From contig CAYROY010000145.1 of the NCBI GenBank assembly GCA_964426155.1, positions 1-5,746 on the forward strand: a stretch of 5,746 nt of DNA, read 5' to 3'. Below the pieces are notes generated by a model. That model ran no database searches, had not been told where the DNA came from, and worked only from the letters and a program-made list of their open reading frames with translations. A program made the position numbers and the translations under genes. This document shows positions 1 to 5,673 of the stretch, piece by piece (within the stretch, counting starts at the first letter, position 1; every line of letters begins with the position of its first letter). Origin of the DNA: M55B120 sp964426155 (GTDB taxonomy: Bacteria; Actinomycetota; Humimicrobiia; Humimicrobiales; Humimicrobiaceae).

Positions 1-1
1 A

Positions 2-43
2 TCTAGTGAAAGATACTCAGTTTATTTAAAAGGGGCGATCTAA
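2..43 (+). CDS. C-terminal tail of an upstream ORF (partial, unidentified)
   Basis: An open frame enters from the left edge and gives SSERYSVYLKGAI before a TAA at 41-43. It is in the same frame as the hyuA-like gene, which follows with no intervening base. Only 13 residues are visible, so no product can be named. Another frame also runs in from the edge and stops at 27-29 (ending VKDTQFI), so the true upstream gene could end there instead. If the first reading is right, the upstream gene and hyuA are probably one transcription unit, and no hyuA promoter would be expected inside the window. Confidence 0.3.
   Translation, partial: SSERYSVYLKGAI
28..35 (+). promoter_or_regulatory. Ribosome binding site that fixes the CTG start of hyuA
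   Basis: AAAAGGGG lies 8 bases before the CTG at 44-46. The following CGATC also resembles the end of an extended SD of the AAGGAGGTGATC type. It is the only purine-rich SD-like element near the N-terminus that the protein family requires. It therefore supports initiation at 44 rather than at the internal GTG at 272. Confidence 0.55.
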
Positions 44-2074
44 CTGTTAAGAGCAGGAATTGATGTTGGCGGGACTTTCACCGACCTGATAATATATAAC
101 GATAGAACCAGGAAAATAGAGATAAATAAGATCCCGACCAGCACTTTAAAACCTTGGTCTACGGTAACAGCCGGAATTAAAAATATTACTGCAGACCCAT
201 CCCGGATCAAAGAAATAAGGCATGGAACCACACTCGGAGTCAATACTATTATTGAGCGAAAGGGTGCCAGGGTGGGACTACTTACAACTTACGGATTCAG
301 GGACCTTCTTGAGATAGGAAGACAGAAAAGACCCCGGCTCTATGATCTAAGAGCAGTCAGGGCCGATCCGCTGGCAGCAAGAGACATGATAATGACAGTC
401 CATGAAAGAGTAGCAGCCAGTGGTGCAGTTATAAAAGAACCGGAGTCCAGTGATATAAAAGCCGCCATATCAGATTTTAAAAAGAAAAAAGCCGATGCAG
501 TAGCAATCCTTTTTATTAATTCCTATGCCAATGATATTAATGAAAAAAAAGCCTTTTCCCTCATGAAAAGTCAGATGGAAGATGTTTATTTTTCCATATC
601 TTCCGATATTATCCCTGAATTCCGGGAGTATGAAAGACTGAGTACAACTGTGCTCAATGCTTATCTGGGACCGGTTATCAAAAGATATATTGAAAAACTT
701 CAAAGGGAACTACATGACAACAGCATTAATCCTCTTTTCTTTATATGTCAATCGGGGGGAGGGATAACTTCAGCAAAAGGCACAATGGATTATCCGGTAA
801 GGACATTATTCTCGGGCCCTGCCGCCGGTGTGATGGGTGCAGCAGATCTTTTCGGAAAAAAATATAATAATTTAATCACTCTTGATATGGGTGGTACCAG
901 TACAGATATATCGCTAATTATAAATCACATCCCTGTTACAACAACCAATAAAGAAATTGATGGTTTTCCCATTAAGTTTACTACTATAGATGTGAACACT
1001 ATCGGGGCAGGCGGCGGCAGTATTGCATCAATTGACGAAGGTGGCTTTCTTGAAGTCGGCCCCCGGAGTGCTGGTTCGGATCCCGGACCCGCGTGCTATT
1101 GTAAGGGTGGAAAAGAACCGACTCTTACAGATGCAAATCTCGTACTGGGGCTGCTGGATCCAGAAGTACTTCTTGGAGGAAAGGTAAAAATCGATATCAA
1201 CGAATCCAGATCCGTGATAGACAAAGCCATATCTGGACCTCTTGAAATGTCATTGATTGAAGGCGCAGCTTCAATTGTACAGGTCATCACTTCGAATATA
1301 TCAGAAAATATAAAAAAAATGATTGCAATAGCGGGTCTGGATCCAAAAGAAATGAAACTTGTGGCTTTTGGGGGTGCAGGGCCCATGCACGCAGCTTATA
1401 TAGCAAAAGAGCTGGGAATAGACGAAGTCATCATACCTGACAATCCAGGTGTCTTTTCTGCTGCAGGGCTTTTCTGCAGTGATCTTGTAATGGATTTTGT
1501 AAGGACCGTAAGGGGTAAGCACAGGTTAAAGCCATTTTTAGAAAAAATAGAAAAAAAAGCAGATCTATGGTTTGAAAAGGAAAATATAAAGAAAGAGCAG
1601 CGTAAGAGTTTATGGTCAATGGATATAAGGTACACAGGCCAGAATTATGAAATAAACATACCTGTAGAAAGAAAAGATATTATAGATGGGTCTTTCAAAA
1701 AGATAGAGGATTCATTTCACAAAAAACATATGGAGACATACGGCCATATGCATATCGATAAGAAAATTGAAATAGTAAATCTTAGATTGAGATGCACCGG
1801 ACTTATCTCTATAGATTTAAAATCAGCTGTTTATCATTCGGAAGACAGTGCAAACAAATTTACAAGAAAAACGAGAAAAGTATTTTTTCCTGATGAAAAT
1901 ACACCTATTAGTACTACCATTTATAATAAACGACTTATTCCTTCATTAAAAAAGATCGAGGGTCCCGCAATTATTGAAGAAATTGATTCTACAATAGTTA
2001 TCCCTCCAGCAAATACGGCCAAAATTGACAGAATGGGTAATGTGATCGTCAAGCCAGTTGAAAAGGCAAATTAA
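44..2074 (+). CDS. hyuA: HyuA-like subunit, hydantoinase A / 5-oxoprolinase family, CTG start
   Basis: This is the ATP-binding subunit of a two-subunit cytoplasmic enzyme of the hydantoinase / 5-oxoprolinase / acetone carboxylase superfamily. The family uses ATP to phosphorylate and open, or carboxylate, its substrate. Reading from CTG 44 gives 676 residues, typical for the family. The N-terminal domain (about 1-180) opens with DVGGTFTD at 7-14, the phosphate-binding loop of the acetate kinase / sugar kinase / Hsp70 fold. It also contains SSDIIPEFREYERLSTT near 186-202. The central domain carries SGPAAG (257-262), DMGGTSTD (281-288), GAGGGS (321-326), SAGSDPGPACY (342-352) and AFGGAGPMHA (441-450). 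The C-terminal domain includes DIRYTGQNYE (527-536) and GPAIIEE (640-646). All family motifs look intact. The first possible start of a standard type, GTG 272, would delete the nucleotide loop. TAA at 41-43 precludes an upstream start. hyuB follows after 4 bases. Family assignment is firm; the substrate is unknown. Confidence 0.93.
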   Translation: MLRAGIDVGGTFTDLIIYNDRTRKIEINKIPTSTLKPWSTVTAGIKNITADPSRIKEIRHGTTLGVNTIIERKGARVGLLTTYGFRDLLEIGRQKRPRLYDLRAVRADPLAARDMIMTVHERVAASGAVIKEPESSDIKAAISDFKKKKADAVAILFINSYANDINEKKAFSLMKSQMEDVYFSISSDIIPEFREYERLSTTVLNAYLGPVIKRYIEKLQRELHDNSINPLFFICQSGGGITSAKGTMDYPVRTLFSGPAAGVMGAADLFGKKYNNLITLDMGGTSTDISLIINHIPVTTTNKEIDGFPIKFTTIDVNTIGAGGGSIASIDEGGFLEVGPRSAGSDPGPACYCKGGKEPTLTDANLVLGLLDPEVLLGGKVKIDINESRSVIDKAISGPLEMSLIEGAASIVQVITSNISENIKKMIAIAGLDPKEMKLVAFGGAGPMHAAYIAKELGIDEVIIPDNPGVFSAAGLFCSDLVMDFVRTVRGKHRLKPFLEKIEKKADLWFEKENIKKEQRKSLWSMDIRYTGQNYEINIPVERKDIIDGSFKKIEDSFHKKHMETYGHMHIDKKIEIVNLRLRCTGLISIDLKSAVYHSEDSANKFTRKTRKVFFPDENTPISTTIYNKRLIPSLKKIEGPAIIEEIDSTIVIPPANTAKIDRMGNVIVKPVEKAN

Positions 2075-2078
2075 TATT

Positions 2079-3656
2079 ATGAATAACGTAAAAAGGATAA
2101 CAGCAGAAATAATCGGAAATCACCTGAAGACAATTGCAGAGCTTATGGGTTCGGTGCTTATAAAAAGCTCTTTTTCCGCAAACATCAAAGAAAGGAGAGA
2201 TTGCTCTACTGCTATCTTTGACGGCAGGGGAAGGCCCGTAGTCCAGGCCGAACATATCCCGCTGCATCTGGGATCGATGATGGGTACAGTAAAAGAAATA
2301 TGTGCCAGATTTTCAGGCAATATTTTCAGAGGAGATGTTTTTATATCAAATGATCCTTATTATGGAGGAACCCACCTTCCCGATATAAATATTGTAACTC
2401 CTTTCTTCAGAAATAAGAGGTTAGTAAATTTTACAGCAAATATTGCCCATCATTCGGATATTGGGAGTGCACATCCTGGTGGAATTGCAGGAAATGCGCA
2501 ATCCATTTATGAGGAGGGGTTGAGGATCCCGCCCATAAAACTTGTTAAAAAGGGCAATATTGATTCAGCTCTTTTAAACATGATCATTAAAAACTGCAGG
2601 ATACCGGGGGAGAGGAAACTTGATCTTGAAGCACAGATAGCCACAAATAATATAGGCATAAGATACCTTGAGAAATCCTATAATAAATACGGTGATGAAG
2701 CTATTCTTGCATCCATGGATGAGCTTATCAATTATAGTGAAAGAAGACTCAGGTCAAAAATAAAGAAAATACCAGATGGTACATACTGCTTTGAAGACAA
2801 ACTAGACGATGACGGGGTAAGCCAGGAACCTATTCCAATCAAAACCTGCATTGAAATTATAAATGATAGACTTAAAATAGATTTCAGTGGCTCAGGTCCA
2901 CAGACCCGGGGTGCAGTAAATGTGGTCTATTCCGCACTTCTTGCAACCATTTACTATGTTATAAAAGCTTTTCTGGACCCGGAGCTTCCTGCCAATGCAG
3001 GAATAGAAAGTGTACTGGAAATAATAATCCCGGATAAAAGTATTCTAAATCCGGCTGAACCTGCAGCAGTAGGGGCAAGGACTGATACCTGTCAGAGGAT
3101 TGCCGGAACGTTGATAGGAGCCTTTAACAAAGCAATCCCCGATAAAGCGGTTGCAGGGTCTAACGATGCCAGTACCGCTGTCGTATTCTCAAAAGAAAAC
3201 AAATTTGTATATGTAGAGGCAATAGGAGGCGGTTCAGGGGCATCGGGTACAAGTAATGGTCTTAACGGTGTCCAGGTACATATAACAAATACTTCCAACC
3301 TACCCATCGAAGTACTGGAGTCAGAGTTTCCGCTTCGGATAGAAAAATATGAATTTGTTCCAGGTTCAGGCGGAGAGGGCAGGTTCAGAGGAGGAATGGG
3401 GCTTGAGAGAAAGATAAGGGTTCTGGAGAATGATATTATATTCTCATCACATGGAGACAGGCATAAGATACCACCCTGGGGGTGGGATGGCGGAGAAAAC
3501 GGAAAATGTGGAAAGTTTATTCTGAATAATTCCACAACTCTTCCTTCTAAAAATTCCGGTTTGTTACTCAATAAAGGTGACCTTATTACTATAATAACTC
3601 CCGGAGGAGGTGGTTTTGGTAAACCCATAAACATTAAATACGGGAAATCCAGCTAA
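2079..3656 (+). CDS. hyuB: HyuB-like subunit, hydantoinase B / 5-oxoprolinase family
   Basis: This is the partner subunit of HyuA, thought to carry the hydrolytic or carboxylating half of the reaction. The protein has 525 residues, usual for stand-alone HyuB and well short of the acetone carboxylase alpha subunit (about 700 or more). Family blocks appear in order: NIKERRD (35-41), QAEHIPLHLGSM (56-67), ISNDPYYGGTHLPD (89-102), AHHSDIGSAHPGG (123-135), DLEAQIATNN (182-191), DFSGSGPQTRGAVN (268-281), GGGSGASG (383-390), NTSNLPIEVLESE (404-416), PGSGGEGRFRGGMG (428-441) and a C-terminal TPGGGGFG (507-514). ATG 2079 is preferred over the in-frame TTG at 2058 because the family begins almost directly with the ITAEIIGNHL-type helix. 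AAAAGG at 2061-2066 lies 12 bases upstream of the ATG, a rather long spacing. The gene begins 4 bases after the hyuA stop, so the two are almost certainly cotranscribed and may be translationally coupled. The Gly-rich tail is normal for the family. Confidence 0.93.
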   Translation: MNNVKRITAEIIGNHLKTIAELMGSVLIKSSFSANIKERRDCSTAIFDGRGRPVVQAEHIPLHLGSMMGTVKEICARFSGNIFRGDVFISNDPYYGGTHLPDINIVTPFFRNKRLVNFTANIAHHSDIGSAHPGGIAGNAQSIYEEGLRIPPIKLVKKGNIDSALLNMIIKNCRIPGERKLDLEAQIATNNIGIRYLEKSYNKYGDEAILASMDELINYSERRLRSKIKKIPDGTYCFEDKLDDDGVSQEPIPIKTCIEIINDRLKIDFSGSGPQTRGAVNVVYSALLATIYYVIKAFLDPELPANAGIESVLEIIIPDKSILNPAEPAAVGARTDTCQRIAGTLIGAFNKAIPDKAVAGSNDASTAVVFSKENKFVYVEAIGGGSGASGTSNGLNGVQVHITNTSNLPIEVLESEFPLRIEKYEFVPGSGGEGRFRGGMGLERKIRVLENDIIFSSHGDRHKIPPWGWDGGENGKCGKFILNNSTTLPSKNSGLLLNKGDLITIITPGGGGFGKPINIKYGKSS

Positions 3657-3683
3657 CTAAACGCGGCATGAAAAAAGTCGGTA

Positions 3684-3733
3684 AATATTATATTATTAAT
3701 ATTAAGGGTGATTATTTTAAATAGAGGATAATC
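3684..3733 (+). other. AT-rich inverted repeats downstream of hyuB
   Basis: Two short inverted repeats lie in the non-coding stretch after hyuB. AATATTA (3684-3690) pairs with TAATATT (3697-3703) around a 6-base loop. GATTAT (3710-3715) pairs with ATAATC (3728-3733) around a 12-base loop. Both are AT-rich and weak, and neither is followed by a clean T-run. They could contribute to the hyuAB 3' end or be chance in AT-rich DNA. The rest of 3657-3778 shows no ORF with support. Confidence 0.25.
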
Positions 3734-3778
3734 AGAATATAAAAATCTCTTTAAGTTTCTATCTGCTAATGGTCTTAC

Positions 3779-3806
3779 TTTTTATATAAACTTAAATTTT
3801 TATATA
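3779..3806 (+). promoter_or_regulatory. Tandem TATA-like boxes upstream of the PEBP-family gene
   Basis: TTTTTATATA occurs at 3779-3788 and again at 3797-3806, 18 bases apart. The second is preceded by AAA (3794-3796), as expected for a BRE-like A-rich element. Its TTTATATA core starts 50 bases before the GTG start, which would place transcription initiation near 3825 and give a leader of about 20-25 bases. No TTGACA-like element is seen at bacterial spacing. An archaeal TATA/BRE promoter is the best reading; use of one box or both cannot be told from sequence. Confidence 0.55.
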
Positions 3807-3832
3807 GTTGTCAGGAAAATTAAGAATAAAAG

Positions 3833-3839
3833 AAAGGAG
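3833..3839 (+). promoter_or_regulatory. Ribosome binding site that decides the PEBP gene start
   Basis: AAAGGAG directly abuts the ATG at 3840, leaving no spacer. It stands 9 bases before the in-frame GTG at 3849. The element continues as ATGA, close to the extended SD form AAGGAGGTGA, so the ATG itself looks like part of the SD. This favours GTG 3849 as initiator. Confidence 0.6.
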
Positions 3840-3848
3840 ATGACTAAA

Positions 3849-4289
3849 GTGCAAATCCAGAGCGATTCTTTTGAAAACAATAAGATGATGCCGGCAAAGT
3901 TTACGTGTGACTCCAGCAATATCAGTCCCGGACTTTCATTCAGCGGGATACCTGATGGCTCCAAAAGTCTCGTCCTGATAATGGATGATCCCGATGCGCC
4001 GGGCGGGACCTGGATTCACTGGACCGTCTGGAATATCGATCCGTCTGTAACAAAAATTCCGGAAAACAGCGTCCCCGGAGGTTCTGTTGAGGGAAAGACA
4101 GACTTCGGGAAACCAGGTTACGGAGGTCCATGTCCGCCCTCAGGTACGCACCGCTACTTTTTTAAACTATATGCTCTTGATACTGTACTGGATCTGGATG
4201 CTTCTGCAGCCGCAAATGATATTGAAAAAGCAATGAAGGGACACACTATTGATAGTGCGGAGTTGATAGGGCTTTATAAAAGAAGTTAA
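3849..4289 (+). CDS. YbhB/YbcL family protein (phosphatidylethanolamine-binding protein fold)
   Basis: A PEBP-family protein of the prokaryotic YbhB/YbcL type, with 146 residues from GTG 3849, close to the usual 150-160. The N-terminus VQIQSDSFENNKMMPAKFTCD matches the family's start, where a short strand leads to the 'iP.kytCdG' block. Ligand-site motifs follow: DDPDAP (46-51) with HW at 57-58, GKTDFGKPGYGGPCPP (82-97), GTHRYFFKLYALD (99-111) and a C-terminal HTIDSAELIGLYKR. No signal peptide or membrane segment is seen, so a cytoplasmic location is likely. Family members bind anionic ligands; the physiological role in prokaryotes is mostly unknown, and nothing nearby suggests one here. The upstream ATG at 3840 would add three residues but overlaps the SD boundary with no spacing. 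The gene has its own promoter and looks monocistronic, ending at a stem-loop shared with the convergent leuB-like gene. Confidence 0.93.
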   Translation: MQIQSDSFENNKMMPAKFTCDSSNISPGLSFSGIPDGSKSLVLIMDDPDAPGGTWIHWTVWNIDPSVTKIPENSVPGGSVEGKTDFGKPGYGGPCPPSGTHRYFFKLYALDTVLDLDASAAANDIEKAMKGHTIDSAELIGLYKRS

Positions 4290-4304
4290 AAAGTAATAAT
4301 TATT

Positions 4305-4352
4305 AACAGGAAAGGTTGAGCTGTCCTTCCTGTTTCTTATTTTCCTATTTTT
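4305..4352. terminator. Stem-loop with T-rich tail between convergent genes
   Basis: AACAGGAA (4305-4312) pairs perfectly with TTCCTGTT (4327-4334). Past a single bulged A (4313), GG (4314-4315) pairs with CC (4325-4326) around a 9-base loop. On the plus strand it is followed by a broken T-rich tail to 4352, ending in five Ts. On the minus strand the same stem is followed by an AT-rich stretch and a TTTTT tract (complement of 4288-4292), so it may end both the PEBP and leuB transcripts. A perfect 12-base palindrome, TAATAATTATTA (4294-4305), abuts its left arm. Confidence 0.55.
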
Positions 4353-4377
4353 AAATATTATAAGCTATTATCATAAG

Positions 4378-5463
4378 TCATTTTAAATTTCCTGTTATAT
4401 GTTCAGCTACCATATCCCCTATCTCTGATGTAGAATAACCCATCTTGCCGGCACCAAGGTCCTTTACCCTTGTGCAGGCATAGGATACGGCGTCCTCTAT
4501 TAAACCTGCAGCTTTATCCTCTCCTAAGTGCTTTAACATCATCCTGCCTGCTTCAATTGCTGCAAGGGGATTTATTATATTCATGCCTGTATATTTCGGT
4601 GCCGAACCGCCTATAGGCTCAAACATGGAGGTACCTTCGGGATTAATGTTTCCACCTGCAGCAATACCCATACCCCCCTGTATCATCGCACCAAGATCAG
4701 TTATTATATCTCCAAACATATTAGGGGTTACAATCACATCAAACCATTCAGGATTCTTTACCATCCACATACATGCTGCATCTATATGATTATAATCTGT
4801 CTCTATTTGCGGATATTCTTCCTTCATTTCCATAAAGGCCCTGAACCAGAGGTCCCCCACATAGGTCAGTACATTTGTCTTGTTCACCAGGGTGAGTCTT
4901 CCCGGCTTTCCTTCCCTCTTCCTTTCAGCTGCAAGCTCAAAAGAATATCTAAGACAGCGGTCTACCGTCTGACGGTCATAGACCATAATCTGAGTCGCAA
5001 CTTCATTTATAAACCCCTTCCTGCTTATTCCTCCATGGCCCGTATATAGGCCGCCTGTATTTTCCCTTACAACTATAAAGTCTATATCATCGGGACCCTT
5101 ATCCTTGAGCGGACATTCCACACCGGGATAAAGCTTAACCGGTCTTAAATTTATATACTGGTCCAGTGAAAATCTTAACCTTAGAAGTATTCCCAGTTCA
5201 AGTATGCCCGGGGCAACTTCAGGATTACCTAACGCGCCAAGATAGATAGCCTTAAATTTTCTGAGCTCGTCTATTTCTGAATCTTTTATGGTCTGGCCGG
5301 TTTCAAGAAACCTCTGGCCGCCATAATCAAAGTATTCAAATGATAGATTTATGCCTGTTCTTTCCCCCGCAGCTTCAAGCACCTTCCTGCCCTCTTTTAT
5401 AACTTCTGGTCCGGTGCCATCTCCTGGAATTACTGCAATTTCATAATTTTTTATACCCGGCAT
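4378..5463 (-). CDS. leuB: 3-isopropylmalate dehydrogenase-like beta-decarboxylating dehydrogenase
   Basis: This 361-residue cytoplasmic enzyme belongs to the isocitrate / isopropylmalate dehydrogenase family. It most likely oxidises and decarboxylates 3-isopropylmalate to 2-oxoisocaproate in leucine synthesis. It opens with IPGDGTGPEV (12-21). Residues matching substrate-binding arginines are R97, R107 (in DQYINLRP) and R133 (in VRENTGGLY). The catalytic pair is Y140 and K195 (NKTNVL). Metal-binding aspartates are D228 (HIDAA), D252 and D256 (GDIITD). The adenine-side loop reads GGSAPKYTG (285-293), where LeuB proteins usually have HGSAPDIAG. It thus carries the Lys-Tyr pair seen in NADP-dependent isocitrate dehydrogenase. 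The DQYINLRP segment also recalls D-malate / tartrate dehydrogenases, so the substrate is less certain than the family. An AGGAGG SD lies 4 bases before the ATG. A TATA-like box stands about 50 bases upstream, so the gene has its own promoter. No other leucine gene is visible in the window. Confidence 0.88.
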   Translation of the reverse strand: MPGIKNYEIAVIPGDGTGPEVIKEGRKVLEAAGERTGINLSFEYFDYGGQRFLETGQTIKDSEIDELRKFKAIYLGALGNPEVAPGILELGILLRLRFSLDQYINLRPVKLYPGVECPLKDKGPDDIDFIVVRENTGGLYTGHGGISRKGFINEVATQIMVYDRQTVDRCLRYSFELAAERKREGKPGRLTLVNKTNVLTYVGDLWFRAFMEMKEEYPQIETDYNHIDAACMWMVKNPEWFDVIVTPNMFGDIITDLGAMIQGGMGIAAGGNINPEGTSMFEPIGGSAPKYTGMNIINPLAAIEAGRMMLKHLGEDKAAGLIEDAVSYACTRVKDLGAGKMGYSTSEIGDMVAEHITGNLK

Positions 5464-5467
5464 TTTT

Positions 5468-5473
5468 CCTCCT
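5468..5473 (-). promoter_or_regulatory. Strong Shine-Dalgarno site of the leuB-like gene
   Basis: AGGAGG on the minus strand lies 4 bases before the ATG at 5463-5461. It supports this start, which places the N-terminal IPGDGTGPEV block 11 residues in, as is usual for the family. Confidence 0.75.
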
Positions 5474-5500
5474 GATTGATAACCTTTTTCAATTACTGAT

Positions 5501-5514
5501 ATATTATATATAAA
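5501..5514 (-). promoter_or_regulatory. TATA-like promoter box of the leuB-like gene
   Basis: The minus strand reads TTTATATATAATAT. The TTTATATA core begins 51 bases before the start codon, nearly the same distance as the second box of the PEBP gene (50). A TSS near 5485 would give a leader of about 20-25 bases. A bacterial -10 reading (TATAAT) is possible, but no good -35 is found 16-18 bases upstream. Confidence 0.55.
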
Positions 5515-5546
5515 TAATCATTTAATTCACTAAGAATTTAAAAAAT

Positions 5547-5591
5547 ACTTTATTAATAAGACTATGCAATAAACAGACCTTATTAATAAAA
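5547..5591. repeat. Two direct copies of a TTATTAATAA palindrome, 30 bases apart
   Basis: The perfect palindrome TTATTAATAA occurs at 5550-5559 and at 5580-5589. Extended 15-base windows (5547-5561 and 5577-5591) match at 13 positions. The 30-base offset is close to three helical turns, so dimers bound at the two sites would face the same side. They lie about 36 and 66 bases upstream of the leuB TATA-like box, where an operator or activator site could act. AT-rich background lowers the weight of this. Confidence 0.35.
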
Positions 5592-5598
5592 AAAGAAA
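5588..5598 (-). terminator. Oligo-T tract downstream of the minus-strand gene
   Basis: On the minus strand this reads TTTCTTTTTTT, some 75-85 bases past the TGA at 5674-5676. Archaeal termination often needs only such a T-run. A weak 5-base stem (AGTTG with CAACT, around 5608-5629) lies just before it. It would separate the upstream minus-strand gene from the leuB promoter. Confidence 0.4.
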
Positions 5599-5673
5599 CG
5601 GTGGTAGTTGAATATCACTGAACAACTTTTACGAATACCCGGTAATGTGAAGCTTTGATCCATATCTTCAATA

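Noticed and set aside
272..274. GTG as the start of HyuA
   Set aside because: It would discard 76 residues that match the family, including the DVGGTFTD nucleotide loop, and the gene reads cleanly back to CTG 44.
470..703. Minus-strand ORF inside hyuA, along with others at 1096-1386, 1301-1522 and 1396-1635
   Set aside because: All are antisense to intact HyuA blocks and have no SD or recognisable protein features.
1070..1350. Several GGATCC sites in hyuA
   Set aside because: They fall in Gly-Ser-Asp-Pro coding contexts and show no repeat structure.
2058..2060. TTG as the start of HyuB, overlapping hyuA
   Set aside because: It has no good SD at normal spacing and adds seven residues not expected in the family. 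ATG 2079 fits the conserved N-terminus.
3092..3634. 180-codon minus-strand ORF opposite the end of hyuB, rich in Pro
   Set aside because: It lies wholly antisense to conserved HyuB motifs. Its Pro-rich content is the reverse reading of the Gly-rich HyuB C-terminus.
3657..3778. Possible small RNA or tRNA between hyuB and the PEBP gene
   Set aside because: Only short AT-rich inverted repeats are present, with no cloverleaf, GC-rich stem or clear terminator.
4583..5049. Two plus-strand ORFs opposite the leuB-like gene
   Set aside because: They mirror conserved dehydrogenase motifs on the other strand and have no promoter or SD.
5599..5673. Possible leader RNA or attenuator upstream of leuB
   Set aside because: The weak stems here lie beyond the T-run and the leuB TATA-like box, so they would not be in the leuB transcript. 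No run of Leu codons in a short ORF was seen.
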